Shown: positions 40,652 to 54,196, counted from the first letter of the stretch. The stretch: 64,000 bases of DNA from Pogonophryne albipinna (GCA_028583405.1 CM053249.1:35664628-35728627), one strand, 5' to 3'. The notes: generated from the sequence alone by a model not told the origin. Translations and numbers: made by a program.

Positions 40652-42169
40652 TCAGTTCTGTTTTACTTGCAAGAACCGCTTGGGAGTCAACAGCAGCGAG
40701 CCGCCTATCTTGTATGCTGAGAGTGGGACTGTATCATTGAGACCAGACTGCAGGTGGATCGATAGACTTGTCCGTGTGGCTAACAGCTCATAAGACCGGA
40801 TATGTTCTACATACCAGGAGTCATAACCACAACAAAGAAAATAAACACTGTGATTCACAAGGTAGATCTGTTCTATTTTGCAAAATGTAGACAGTCTGGC
40901 TCCGACAGACACAAACATTCCACAGACATAGTTAGTGCCATCAATGGTCACATTTGATGTGTCGTAGATTGTGTCACTTGTTGTTTGTCTTCTTATGTGT
41001 GCCTGAGCTACTTCTGGTAGAGCTGAAACTAGAACAGAGTCCACCCTGGACGCTTCTGTTTTTGGCTTGAAAAAAGATGGTGCAGCAAGATGATAGGCAA
41101 TCATGTGTTGGTGTCTGATTGCCATTGTCTTTGAAGTTTTGAGCGTCGTGTACCACTCTCTTGAAAAAGCGGTGTTTGGCGTCAAACCGCATGGTCCACA
41201 TGTGCAGCAGGGGCCCAAAGCACTTGACTAGGGTGGGATAATGTTCCACATAGTGATGTTTAGGACGAAACCTCAGGGAAAACCTCTAGCAGTGCCTGCC
41301 TATGATCACTGATTTTGCACTCAAAATAGTCTAAGGTTTCATCAGTAAACGATGGGCACAATGCTAACTCCACCACCTCTTTCAATTCCATCAGAACTGC
41401 CCATTCACCATCACCATTTGGTACTACACTGCCAACAAGCAATGGAAGCAGTCGGAGCAGAGTGGCATTTTCATGCCCATTGTCACCTATTGTTCCTCGA
41501 GACTGAAATGTTTTGGGAATTGGCTGAGGTCTATTCACTTTATCAGTGTGCTGATATGGGAATGATGCAATCTTTTGGTTCAAATACTCTAAACTGAAGT
41601 ACTTCAGCCGGATCATCTCCTTAATGCAAAGAGAATGCTCCACAGGAACGATACCTTCCAGAAGATCATGTATTATAGTAGTTTATTATGTAGTATATCT
41701 GGAGGAAAGCCTGTGATTGGATGGAAGTAATTCAGGGACTCACGCAAGACACAGCCATCTTTAACACCAAAGTGGCTGTTCAAAGTTTCACTTTCTTGAA
41801 ACTGTTGTACATGAAGTTCGTGGCTGGCTTTGGTTCTCTGAGAAAACTCTTTCTCTCTGACTTCAGTTGCTTGAAACTGTTCTCTTGTGGCCATACAGAA
41901 TCTGCAAAGATAACCTGCTTTAAATGACTCTCCAAAGCCACTTAATCCATGGGCAGCCAGATTGTCTGCAGAAACACAAAATATGGTCCCTTTGACATTC
42001 TTTGTTTGAAATACTTTTTCAATGAAGACACCATCCTGCTCAAGAATACGAACATCATGCAGCAATGGAGCAAGCACAGCTGAATATCCATATTTACGGA
42101 GGTCTGTCAATTTTACCAGTATTGCTAGTTGTAAAGCGTGTAATGCTGATGTGACACGTTGGCAAGGAC
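40652..42169 (-). pseudogene. C-terminal part of a large transposase-like protein (possibly EnSpm/CACTA-type)
   Basis: Consecutive minus-strand blocks in changing frames form one protein. 42169-41673 has LTDLRKYGY, VSADNLAAHGLSGF, a CRFCMATREQF zinc-like motif and FPPDILHN. 41643-41260 has LKYFSLEYLNQKIASFPY, TIGDNGHENATLLRLLPLLV and LDYFECKISDHRQALL. 41249 to about 41140 has EHYPTLVKCFGPLLHMWTMRF and DAKHRFFKRVV. About 41140-40652 has MAIRHQHMIAYHLA, then YVCGMFVSVGA and WYVEHIRSYELL. Frames change at about 41670, 41255 and 41140, so at least three breaks. This is a high-copy teleost protein family. The DNLAAH/HEN/AKHRFFK pattern is reminiscent of EnSpm/CACTA transposases, but that link is from memory. 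The reading frame continues upstream of the first ATG (42110) to 42169, where an LTR begins. Confidence 0.6.
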
Positions 42170-43700
<1,531 letters not shown>

Positions 43701-44640
43701 TGAAATCTGTATTTTTTTTAATCTTTTTTCCTTCTAATCTGTTATTCTTTTCTAAATAACACACTGTTATTTACTCAACAATAACACACAATTATGTTTT
43801 TATTTATTTGTTTAATTCTATAATCTTGGGCTTTTTAGCATGCTTTTTAGCCGTATATAAAGTCACCGGAAACAGACGGGACATTTCGAGCGATACACAC
43901 CACAAACCGACTGAACTGATTACCCAAGATCCTCAGCTTGAAGCTCGTTGATTGGATGTTTTAGCCGCAATGCACGCTGGGATATGGTGTTAATAAGATA
44001 TGATATCCGAAAACATTTAAAAAAAAAAATACTTTATTCCGAGTTTTCTTGCTTTTCTCTTTGGAAGTCATCACATAACGGCATTGTAATACACGGTTCG
44101 GCTGCATTAAATATTACACATCTGCCGTAGTTCTTTATTTATAGAGCCCTGATGAGAAGACTTCTAGACAAACTGGAAGAACTGCTGGCAAAACTGAATA
44201 TGTGACGTGTATCATAAATATATCAACAATTAAACAACATCTTACATTTCTTTTCACAAAATACGTCTCCTTGCAGTATCAATAGTAATTCGGCTGACTT
44301 TTATATTTGATCCAATTGGTAGATAGGTTATATTTACACCATAACGGTGCACAGCTGATAGAAAAGGACTTGTAGTTTTTAAAGATATTACTGATTTTCT
44401 TTGAATATAAGAATGTAAATACTGAGTTGAGAGAATAGTCAGGGGATTTGGGTGATGGGAGACACATCTATGGATTCAGAATTTCAATAGCTTACCATTA
44501 AATGACGGATATACCTTTCTGTCTGTGATGTTTTACAAATCAGATATTAATGTGTAGAAGTAAAACATGAGAAATAGTATAGCAATATCCTGTAAAATTA
44601 TGTAAAAACATGAATACAACTAAATATCTTCAGATGTTAT
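43701..44640. other. AT-rich non-coding DNA
   Basis: Nothing recognised beyond short A/T runs. Confidence 0.35.
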
Positions 44641-44729
44641 ACATCAGTGTTTCCCCTAGGATGGAGTCATAGCAGCGGTGCTAAGGTATGTGGGTGCAAT
44701 AGGGGCGTTACCCACTCTGAGCTAACCTC

Positions 44730-45513
44730 CCCAGGCTTGGCTCCTGAGAGGGACAGACTTAGACAGGAGAGACTGTCTGACAAAATTATTCAGACTATCC
44801 AGGCAGCAAGAGCAGGATCCACCACAGCCTGTTAAAGGCCAAAGTGGTTGGGATTCCAGCGGTGTTGTGAAGAAAGGAGTCCAGAGCCTCTATCATGTAC
44901 ATTGGGCTCTATTCTGTCCTATTTAAAGTTTATGCAGCAGCCATTTCGTCCTGCCATGAGGGATTTGGCAGCAGGTCAGCCTTCAGTCAGACGCTTATGA
45001 CGCGGTTTTTGCAGGGGGTCAGGAGACAGCGCCCAGTGGTGCATGCCTCCTCCCCGCAATCGGAGCTGCCGTTGGTGCTCGAGGCTCTGGTCACATAACC
45101 ATTTGAGCCTCTGGAGCTCTCCTCCCTGAAAGCACTGTCATTGAAAACAGCTTTGCTGCTTGCCCTGGCTTCAGCCAGGGGAGTGTCCTAGCTGACCGCT
45201 CTGTCGGTGCACCCGAGTTGTCTTTTGATCCGGGGTGACCGTAGCGGGGCGACACTCAGACCGAACCCCTCCTTTGTTCCCAAGAACCTAAGGAGTTCGT
45301 TCAGGTCGAGGGCTGTACAGTTAAACGGCTTTATTCTTCCACCCCATATTGGGGAGAGGGAGGCTAAATTGCACCTCCTCTGCCCAGTGCGTGCGCTGGC
45401 ATGTTATGTAGGCCGCACGACTTCCATTAGGCGCACTGAACAGCTGTTTGTGTGCTTTTGGGATGGTGTGGCCGGTAAAGTTCTGTCCAAGAAACGACTG
45501 ACAGGATGGCTCT
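44730..45513 (+). pseudogene. DIRS-type tyrosine recombinase, N-terminal two thirds
   Basis: Pieces of a DIRS-family tyrosine recombinase appear in changing frames. 44895-45098 holds TRFLQGVRRQRPVVHAS followed by SELPLVLEALVT. About 45100-45190 holds SLKTALLLALASARGVS and then a stop; the usual catalytic Arg context is SARRVSEL. 45207-45521 holds LRPNPSFVPK, LCPVRALACYVGRT, TEQLFVCFWDG and LSKKRLTGW. DIRS elements use this enzyme instead of a DDE integrase to integrate circular DNA. Several stops and frameshifts are present. The reading continues across the LTR at 45514-46918 into 46919-47060. The reverse transcriptase/RNase H part expected upstream is not visible. Confidence 0.75.
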
Positions 45514-46918
45514 TGTTGTAGCTGAGAGGTTTTTACAACCCACCTCGGCTCCGCGTGTCGTTTGGCGAGCTGCTTAAAATCATAACAGGAAGGAAATCAA
45601 AAGACACCAGGATACCAGTTAAACAATAATCTGTTTTAATTATAAAAGGTAATAATCCAATGCAATACAATACAATATAATATAATATAAGGAGTACTCC
45701 TGCCCTGGTTCGCGTGCTGCTTAGATCCTTCGGTCTTGACAGCCAGAGAAGAGAGAGCGAACACACAAACACAAACAGGAGGTATAGAGGTACCACGGGG
45801 AGGAGTCGGGGGAGATTCTCCTCCCACAGAGCCCATCCTGCAGCATTTCAGAAACTTCAGTTGTGTCTAAAGAATATTCCCTTGCTCACAAAGATATATA
45901 CAAAGGTTTCATTTCTCATATTTCCAGCTCCTGGTTACACATACTGCTTATTATTAATACAAAGTAATTAAACACACACATCTACTATTCAAGATATGTA
46001 GACTTCCCTGACATGGTGGAGATTTTAAGAAGAATGTTTCCTCCCCTCCCTCTCTAGTCTTCTGTCATGAAAAAGCTGCTTCTATTTCCTACAGAGTAAT
46101 TAAACATGTTTAATCCAACTACTCCACAATATTTGTAGCAATTTAGTCCTCACATTTATGAAAGAATAAAGCAGAGAAGTCAATAGAACACAAACCTAGG
46201 TATTGTTTGAGAAGTAGCCTTATCCTGCATATCTTTAACACACACACATCTTTATCATTAACAGAAGTTGATTGTTCTTTTTAGCTTACGGGCTTCTGTG
46301 AACTTCCTTTCACCTCGAAGTCCGCGTTTACTGGAATGAATGCATTCATTGACAATTCAGACTGACTATTGTCTCTCTTAACTGTGTGACTCAATTCTCA
46401 AGGCCTGCAGGATGCGCATTATTAACTTAAGAAGAATTTAACCATTATATCTGGGGGAAATGTCCCTTGCAGTTCCCTTGTTAATTTGCAAAGACCATTG
46501 ATGATTAACCAAGACCCTCATGGCCCCTAACTGCAACAAGACTTTCTGAAAAACACTTAATGGGTAATCTTTTCACTCAAAACAGAAATCACAAGTAATT
46601 CTGCATTTTACCTGCTCACAGATAGCCAAAAAACCACCCTTTTGATTACACATAAAAGTGGAAGAAAAAGACTATTGCGCTAATCTACTTTTAAGAAAAA
46701 GGGAACATTGTTTGAATATATAAAAAACCTCTCTATATTTAAGAGGAAAAATGTACTTTGTTCCTTCAACTATTAACACACAGAAAAGTATAAAACCACA
46801 CATATATTAGGGATAACATGATGCAACACACCTCTTATATATGGGTGACATTAAAATGAATATACCAAAAATATGCTGTATCAAATGTTCTGCATAATAC
46901 TTTACATCAATTCCCACA
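45514..46918 (-). repeat. Solo LTR inserted in the DIRS recombinase gene, 4-bp target duplication CTCT
   Basis: Inserted between codons of the recombinase: TGGCTCT on the left (45507-45513) and CTCTGCGAGTGC on the right (from 46919), so CTCT is duplicated. The LTR runs from TGTTGTAGCTGAG to CATCAATTCCCACA, that is TG...CA in either reading. On the minus strand it carries the family landmarks: TAATTAAAACAGATTATTGT near 45630 and the TGATGTAAAGTATTATGCAG start near 46909. Compared with the relatives at 42170 and 61012 it has nine extra bases (TGTGGGAAT) before the usual LTR start. No internal retroviral sequence remains. Confidence 0.8.
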
Positions 46919-47060
46919 CTCTGCGAGTGCATTTCACATGCCTATGGACAGGCGGGGAGAGCCTTCCCCACTGGGGTCCATGCACACTCTACACGTGGTA
47001 TGGCTGTATCAACAGCCTTGTTCAACGACGTGAGTGTGGAGGGCATATGCACGGCGGCGT
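46919..47060 (+). pseudogene. DIRS-type tyrosine recombinase, C-terminal part with catalytic Tyr
   Basis: Continues the recombinase from 45513 after the solo LTR. In one frame it reads LCECISHAYGQAGRAFPTGV, then HAHSTRGMAVSTALF, then VEGICTAASWSKPVPFIRFY. HxxR (HSTR) and the Tyr in RFY are the catalytic residues of the tyrosine recombinase family, and both are kept here. The frame is damaged by a stop soon after. A similar but distinct copy of the first part is at 61013-61090. Confidence 0.72.
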
Positions 47061-47260
47061 CTTGGTCTAAGCCAGTGCCCTTCATAAGGTTTTATTTTTT
47101 GGACATGTCTGGCTCCTTTTCATCATCTGTGCTTGCTGGGGCAACACAGGACTGGTGAGGGGGCGGGGGGCTGTGGGTCAGTAGGTATCTGACCCCCCCT
47201 GGACATAATGCACTTATGTTTTCCAATGCTCCTTAGGGAGCCGGGAAACATGGTGCACGG
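47061..47260. other. Diverged DIRS tail or unknown DNA
   Basis: GC-rich with G and C homopolymers (GGGGGCGGGGGGC, GACCCCCCCTGG). Probably the decayed 3' part of the DIRS element. Confidence 0.3.
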
Positions 47261-48323
47261 TGTTGGAGCAAGGAGTGGTCTGAAACCCACCTCGGCTCCG
47301 CGTGTCCTTTGATGAGCTGGTCAGATTATAAAAGAAGGAATTCAAAAACACCAGGATAAGGATGAAACAATAAACTGTTTTAAGGATGAAAGGTAACAAT
47401 ACAATACACTTTACAAGAGGTAGGCCCACCCCTGCTCTGGTCCTAATGCCGGGAGATCCCATCATCTTGACGGCAGGAGGAAAGAGACCGAAAAAAACAC
47501 CCAACAGGAGATATGTAAGAACAACAGGAGGAGTTGTCAGGATGCTCCTCCCATACAGGTCATCTATTGGGCGATATAAAAACGACAGCCTGTCGCAGCG
47601 AATCAGCGCGAGCCAGCCAGGAGAAATAGTCTCTTCAGTTTGAGGGCAAAACAAACACATCTGGTGTTCGCTGTCTCACATTCTTGCAGTTTGGACACAC
47701 AACCCCCTTCTTACATAGAGTTCCCTCTCTGCTCCTCATCCCCCATCAGTTCAATACACACAGCTCCACACACCCTTGGCATTTTAAAGATATGTCTAAG
47801 ATATAGTTGTTTATAGTTGACTAATACAAGTAATACATGTAAGTTACTTTAATATCAATAATAACGAGGAAAACATTACCTCTGCTCTCAAGCAGTGAAA
47901 TAGTAGCACACACTCATTTCCCTTAGCATGTGTCACGCACACTCATTTCATCATGCAGCCCCTCACAAATGCCACATGTTTTCCCCTCTGAACTTTCTTC
48001 CACCCCAACGTCAGCTTACTTGGAATGAATACATTTATTGATAATCCTGGCCTCTTTATGAGCCTTGCAGGAAATGAATCATTAACTAACAAGACTTGAA
48101 CTGCATTATATCTGAGGAAAATCTCTCTTGGAGTTCCCCTGTTAATTGCAAAAACCATTGATGATTAACAAAGAGACTCATGGGCCCCTCTTGACATCTG
48201 GAAACTGCAACAAGACTTTCTGCCATTCAAATTTAACACACTTCTTATATATCAGGTGACATAATAAAATGAATATACCAGAAATACGCTGTATCAAACC
48301 TTCTGCTGTAACACTTTACTTCA
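47261..48323 (-). repeat. Retrovirus-like LTR (3' LTR of a minus-strand unit)
   Basis: Starts TGTTGGAGCAAGGAGTGGTC and ends ACACTTTACTTCA, i.e. TG...CA. It pairs with 59970-61012. By eye over most of their length the two are about 98% identical, apart from a ~20-bp deletion in the right copy near 60915. A polypurine tract lies next to its inner edge, so this is the 3' LTR on the minus strand. TTATAAAAGAAGG (about 47327) and CAATAAACTG (about 47370) are visible. Landmarks shared with the 50526 copy include GGTAGGCCCACCCCTGCTCT and GTCGCAGCGAATCAGCGCG. Confidence 0.88.
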
Positions 48324-48336
48324 ATTCCCCCTTTTG
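48324..48336 (-). promoter_or_regulatory. Polypurine tract
   Basis: On the minus strand ATCAAAAGGGGGAAT lies directly before the LTR start TGAAGTAAAG. This is the position and composition expected of the plus-strand DNA primer in a retrovirus-like element. Confidence 0.7.
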
Positions 48337-48689
48337 ATCTCATTTTCAAGAGATCAACTTACAAAAGGCATTTTGAAACATAACTACTGTCATTCTTTTC
48401 CACTGTGTCTGTCCCCCAACATTATACAAATCCATCAGAAGCTGGGATTTAGAGTACTTGAAACCTTCATGGAGACAGAACACAACTTTCTATGGTAGTG
48501 AAGGAACTATTAGAGGGGGTAACCTTGCTAGAAAGCAGTATCCTTGTGTTGGTGAATCATCAGGGTCCTCCTCCCCCTCAGGGGAATAGCCAACAAGGGC
48601 ATTTGGTACGGATGGGGAGGGGCAGCTTTTCCTTCAATGGTGGAACTGATGAATCTGATCAGAGAGAAGTAGACTCCTCTGCTTCCTCG
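48337..48689. other. Non-coding stretch between integrase remnant and 3' LTR
   Basis: No envelope-like frame. The distance from the pol end to the LTR is about 350 bp, so envelope is absent or deleted here. Confidence 0.45.
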
Positions 48690-49440
48690 TGATGTCCCCC
48701 AGCCCGCTGACGGCAGCATCTGGGCCGTCTGCTGGAGGGATGTCCTCTGGGTCCTTCTCCTCCTGTCCGCTGATGGCCGCTTCCGAGTCGACTTCCTCTG
48801 CGAGGGCCACGTCCGTCCCGATGTCGTCTAGGGTCCTAGCAGGAGGTTTCCCCGCCGCACACTGGCTCCAGTGGTACCAGTTGTCCCCCTTTCCTTCTAG
48901 GCAGACAGCATGGGATGTCCTCTGGGTGACTCAGTAGGGGCCGGAGAACCTAGGATTGAGCCACGTAGGCCTGATGACCTTCAGCCAGACGAACTCTGCT
49001 GTGTTGGCCTCGTGTTTCTCGGGTCCCCCTTTGGCGTCAGCAACCTGTGTGGAGAAGTCTGATACCCACCCCTCAAGTTGCTGGAAATAAGGTTTCGAAC
49101 TCATGACCTCTACTTCCTTTCCTACGCTCAGGGCTCCTGGGTCCGGGAACTGATGGCCATGGGTCAGCTCAAATGGGGAGAAACCTGTCCCTCGGTTAAT
49201 AGAGCTCCTGATTAACATAAGGGCCAGAGGCAAGGCGTCTAACCATTTCCTGCCTGTCTCCTCACATGCTTTGCTGAGTTTCTGTTTGATGTTCTGGTTC
49301 ATCCTTTCTACCTTTCCCTGAGATTGGGGTGATAGACGGCTCCGAAACTGTGTCTTAGTCCTAATGACTGTTCTACTGTGCTCATGGTTCTTGAAATGGC
49401 TGCCCTTGTCTGACCTCACTTTCCCTAAGAACTTGATCAC
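48690..49440 (-). pseudogene. Retrovirus-like integrase, C-terminal part
   Basis: The minus-strand frame 49440-48931 has VRSDKGSHFKN with the second catalytic Asp (Asp11 of the fragment) and PQSQGKVERMNQ with the catalytic Glu45, 33 residues between them instead of the usual 35. RKWLDALPLALMLIR and GTGFSPFELTHGH follow, and then the GPY motif. A TGA sits immediately after GPY (48933-48931). The same frame then continues with a C-terminal segment (HAVCLEGKGDNWYHWSQC) typical of vertebrate-retrovirus-like integrases, and a Glu/Asp-rich tail to about 48690. The first catalytic Asp, zinc domain, RNase H and reverse transcriptase are missing upstream of 49440. The gamma/epsilon-retrovirus-like placement is from motif memory. 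Confidence 0.75.
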
Positions 49441-50525
49441 TGAGTCTGCATCCTCGTTATATATCCCTGTTATAATTCAATCAATATTTAGAAACATGTC
49501 AACATTCATCAAACAGTATCTTATAGACATGGAGCAGGTTAATTCAGATTGAACATCCGAGTTAGGGCGGCAGGTTTCTTTCAGTCCCTAAATGAAAAAT
49601 GTAGATGGTGAATTTGACAGCCATGTTGATATAATACATCCTACCCACACTCCCCCTTTTTACACATGAACTCATGTGTAACAAAATCCTGTATGGGAAG
49701 AAAACCTTCAGGTAATAATTGATTATAAGAAAATACCAAACATTATTCACAAATGTACATCCATCATTTTCCACAGTAAACACTTCAGTGAAATTAAGTG
49801 TTTCTCTCCATCTTTCAGTCCTAAAAGAAACAGAATCTTCATTTTTTTGTTTGAGCTTCACATTTTGCAAACCGCCACTGCCTGTGGGAGTAAAATATCA
49901 TCAAGTAGATTAGAAACTGGTCACCTGTGCGGTTTTCCAATTTTGTGGAATTTTAGGAAACCTCTAATTTCCCACAGAGCCCCAGAATAATATGTTAGTC
50001 CAAAAACATGCTTGATTAGTCATTGTTTTAAATCATGCAGTTACACTGATCACATGCCGGCATACACTCACACTGTCAGGTTGTAAAGTCAAGTTTGGTC
50101 AGGTACACCCCAGAGTCAGTCATTGACAGTGCTTATCTCAAGTAACACTGTCAGTCAGGGTCAAAGGTAATTTGGTCTCAGTCTTTTTGGCCACATGTCG
50201 TGCTCTGCAGAGACTTTGATATTTCAGCATAGGCCAGTATCCTTTGTCTACAAAAATCAAGTCATATATGGAGCGCCATCATTTATTAATTCACGATTAC
50301 ATTTGACATCTCTAACTTTTCATTGGGACAGCTGTTTCCCACATTCCCTGAAATGGTACTACTACTGCAGTTTATTAACACCTAATCTATATTAAAATGT
50401 CTAATAGATCTATTTCAGAAACTTGTGCATATAATTATTTTCTTGAGTCAAAACATTATTAGGATCTGTGTAGCTCTGCTATGCATTTCATAGCTCATTA
50501 TAATTCTGGTCCACCTAAAGGACAA
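49441..50525. other. Rearranged retrovirus-like internal DNA
   Basis: No protein-like frame. A second polypurine-like run occurs on the minus strand at about 49650-49663 (AAAAAGGGGGAGTG). It is followed by TGTGGGTAGGATG, so a diverged LTR piece may lie at about 49450-49655. The rest is not recognised. Confidence 0.35.
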
Positions 50526-51526
50526 TGTTAACCTTTTTAGCAGTGTGTGGAACCTGATATCTCTGCTCCGTGCCGATCCTATATGAGTTTGCTTTAAAAG
50601 AAGGAAAACTCAAAACAACCAGGATAGGGGTTAAACAATAATCTGCTTTAATGATAAACGGTAAGAATACAAATACACTTCTCAAAAGGGGTAGGCCCAC
50701 CCCCTGCTCTGGTCCAAATGCCGGGAGAACCTTTCATCTTGACGGCAGGAGCAAAAGAGAACGAACTAACAGATAGAACAGGCTTACATGCAGAAAACAA
50801 AACAGGAGGGGTTGGGTCAGCTGGTCATCTTTTCAGGTAATCTCATTGGGAGATGCAAAAGATGCTGTGTCGCAGCGAATCAGCGCGTGCCAGCAGAGGA
50901 CCCGCAAACAGTCTCAGTTTGAAGCAAAACACATCTGGCGTTCGCTGTCTCATATTTCTGCAGCCTCCACACACACACATCCCCCCACATTCCAGAGACC
51001 TGAGTTGGGTCTAAAGAATATTCTCTTGCTCACATCTTACTCCAAATAATGGTTTTACTCCTCATATTTGTCACTTCTGGTTACACAGACTGCTATTATT
51101 AATACAAAGTAATTAAACACACACATATACTATTCAAGATATGTAGACTTCCCTGAAACATGATATACTGGAGATCTTAAGCAGAAGGTACTCTCATCCA
51201 CCTAGCCCACTGTCCTTCATACCTACACCTCCCCCACAGAGCAATAAAACCTGTTTACTCCAAGCACCCCAGAATGTTTGAGCAAGTTTAGTCCTCACAT
51301 TTATGAAAGGATAAAACAGAGAAATCAATACAAAACACAAACACAGGTATTGTTTGAACAGTATTCACTTAACTGCTACTATTGATAATTTCCAGAGAAA
51401 CTCAAGGGGCCTCTTTTAATATCTGGAAGTTGCAACAAGACTTTCTGCCATTTCAAATGTAACACTCTTCCCAAATATCAAATGATAATAATCTTCAAAC
51501 CTTGGGTGTCCGAACATGCTCCATCA
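50526..51526 (-). repeat. Related, older retrovirus-like LTR with adjoining polypurine tract
   Basis: Runs from TGTTAACCTTTTTAGC to GAACATGCTCCATCA. On its right is TAAAGGAGGGAG on the minus strand, again a polypurine tract. Order and landmarks follow the other copies: TAAACAATAATCTGCTTTAA, GGGTAGGCCCACCCCCTGCT, TGTGTCGCAGCGAATCAGCG, CTATTCAAGATATGTAGACT. Several blocks match the solo LTR at 45514 better than the outer pair. Confidence 0.78.
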
Positions 51527-53387
51527 CTCCCTCCTTTATCAAAGATTTAAAAACAGAAGTCATTTCATACTTCCATCTCAAAGCCCTCCTATGGTAATAA
51601 CTATGCTACAATGGTGAAATCAATACTTTAGATTGGAATACTATATTTGGCTTGGCACTAGCTCTCCCTTTAAATATCATACAAATACAGATTTGTCTTA
51701 TAGAGTGGTTCCTAAAACTATCCCTTTAATGGTGATCAATATTGTAACAAATTAGATCATTACTTTATTCACACATGATTAAAAATCTCTTTAAAGAATA
51801 ATTTGTTAACATGATGTAAAGATTGAAGAATATGGTTCTACTCTGTCATGTCTCCCACTTTATCCCTCAGTATGTGTTTTAGGATGATTATCATTTTACT
51901 TTAATAGTTTCCTCTTTACTGCTATTTTTAATTTACCAATTGATTAATTCATGGGTAATACAACTTTTTATCTTCACTTATTTATCAAGTCAATTCAATT
52001 TCTTTAAATTTGGTTCTTTTTATTTGAATAAGTGTGTTTATATGCAAACTCACTCATTCCGATTCATTCCCTTCCCCTCTCCTCTAGTTTATCTCGAGCC
52101 GTGACCCCGGCCTCCTCACATTCTGCTCGACCAACTCCTCTGATTCTGACTCCTCCCCCTTTGTCCATCAGCTCTTGAATCCATTCGCTGTAACTCTTTG
52201 AGGCAGCCATCTGCCCAGTTACATCTGCAGCCCCCATCATGCCACTGTTCTTGTACTGCTTTGCATTTAATCTCCTCCTTTACAGTCTCTCTGCTGCTTT
52301 ATAGAGCTTTGGTTCTGGCTGCCACAGGTGGAGATTGTTCTGGATGCAGTTCTTATTGTTGTTGTTGGTTCATCTCTGGTTCTCTGTCTGGTCTATTGAA
52401 AAGGAGCAGTCTCCGGGTTGGGATAGGTCTTTGTTTGCTCAGGCGGATCGGGGTCTTAGCCGTCTGACAGGCAGAGAGAGAGAGTCCAGGTCTCGGGAAA
52501 TTCTAGCACACTGAGGTTAAATAAATCCAACCCTTTCCACTATGTCTTTTTCTAATCATACCATCTGTCTTGGTTGTTAAATGCCAAAATGAATGTCTCC
52601 TAATGATATTACGAAAACTCCCTCGAAAAATTATTTCATCCATTGCTACATATTTACCCAACATAACTCCTTCAGGAAACCATTTTCTCCTATAAATTGA
52701 AATACCTACATGTTTCAAGCATCACATATTTCACACACTACGAAAGAACATCTCCATATTTTCTCCAATATTCTAAATCCCACTATTACTTAGAACAATA
52801 GTAAACCTGCAGAGCACACTAATCAGATCACAGTAATTACATTTGACTCAAGTGTAGGTCTATGTCTACTTTCTATTATAATTATTAATATTATCACTTT
52901 TTAGTGAACACTTAAAGGAATTATTGGTGGAAAAGTTTCCTCACAAAATGCAATCGTCATTACTAAAGCTAAAACCTAAAGAAATCATCACGGAACAGTT
53001 TTCTGTCCTTTTAACTTAATTGTTTCAATAAAAACTAAAAAGCATTGTGAAAACTCCCACTCTTGAGAACATCTCAACACTTTATTCCATCTGAGCACTA
53101 ATGTTTGACAGACACACCCTATTAATCCAAAACGGTCTTTAATGGTATCAATTGTGAACTTTCTTAATATTAATTGTAAATGCAACGTATGTTCTCTTTA
53201 GAACAAAGATAGGATAGTTGCAGCTGAAACTGGTTAACAGCAGCTTTCTGTCAACATAGATAAGCATGTTGTTCTTATATCTAGTAATATATTTTATTTC
53301 ATGTTTTACTCATAAAACAAGATGACATTTTCCAGAATAGTAGTTAACTTTATATAACTTTTACTCTCTCTGAACTCTTCAAAACAT
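51527..53387. other. Retrovirus-like internal region, non-coding
   Basis: No retroviral protein motif was recognised on either strand. AT-rich throughout, with a more balanced stretch at 52060-52500. It precedes the LINE insertion. Confidence 0.35.
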
Positions 53388-53410
53388 CCTCTCTCTCTCT
53401 CTCTCTCTCT
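53388..53410. repeat. (TC)n microsatellite at the 5' edge of the LINE
   Basis: About 11 TC units directly before the first base of the LINE. See the matching tract at 58072-58087. Confidence 0.95.
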
Positions 53411-53436
53411 GATTGTGAGTGGACCGGTGAGTATAG

Positions 53437-54154
53437 CGGAGAGCGATCGTCCCTTTGTCCACGGCCGGGCCGCCGGTGCTGGGGTCCGCGCCAGCTGCGG
53501 AGCCGCTGCCGGTTGCTTTGTCCACGGCCGGGCCCGCGCCCGCAGCGGAAACGCCGGTGGTGGAACCGCGGGTCAGTCGGTCCGTGGCAGAGCCAACGGT
53601 TTCACGCGTAGAAAGCACACAGGCAGCCGGTACACACAGTATCACACACACAGACACTCAGGTCACACAGAAAGCAGATAGTGAGCACACTGCAGCCAGA
53701 GTGGCTGAGTCTATTCTGGAGGATGTGGTAATGGATGAGGATTTGTTAAGGTTACCTGTTAAAAGGAAAAATGAACAAATGAGCAAAGGAAGTGTGGCTC
53801 AGAAAGGGAAGGTGTCAAAGAAGGAGTCGCTGTGTTCCTCCTCTCAGCCAGAGGGAGTCTCAGAGGACTCAGAGGACAGTAACAGCGAGTCATTCTTTGA
53901 CATCGTTGAGGTAGCAAAGGGAGAGGAGTACTCTTTCCAGAGGATCAGATCCTTTCTGGCGGAAACTAAGGGGGTGGAAGGGGGTGAAATTAGATGACTT
54001 TTTTGCTGATGTGCAGATCTTTCACAATACTGCCAGGGTTCTCATGCGGCGCAAAGAAGCCTTAGGGGAACCTTTCTTCAGCGGCCCAGAGAAGGCTCGG
54101 TTAAAGAAGATACTTCAGAGGATTAGAGGGGAAACTGCAAAGAATGATGAATAA
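53437..54154 (+). pseudogene. LINE ORF1 (Tx1-like), frameshifted
   Basis: Frame 53437-53997 begins without an ATG. It opens with a Pro/Ala-rich region containing a repeated LSTAGP motif (about residues 1-35 from 53455). A charged segment follows (MDEDLLRLPVKRKNEQMSKG, SEDSEDSNSESFFDIV), and then the IRSFLAETKGVEG motif typical of the ORF1 C terminus in this group. The continuation (DDFFADVQIFHNTARVLM, then EKARLKKILQRIRGE) is in the next frame, so there is a single frameshift near 53990. The stop is at 54152-54154. No CCHC knuckle is visible in what remains, and the N-terminal part is probably missing. ORF1 proteins bind the element's RNA; that role is inferred from the family. Confidence 0.72.
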
Positions 54155-54196
54155 GTACATCTTGGTTTTATTTTTTATTTTTCTTCAGCCAGGTTT

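Noticed and set aside
53415..53681. 88-aa Gly/Ala-rich plus-strand frame and its minus-strand counterpart at the LINE start
   Set aside because: Alternative frames of the GC-rich LINE ORF1 start. The ORF1 frame is supported by its C-terminal motif; these are not.
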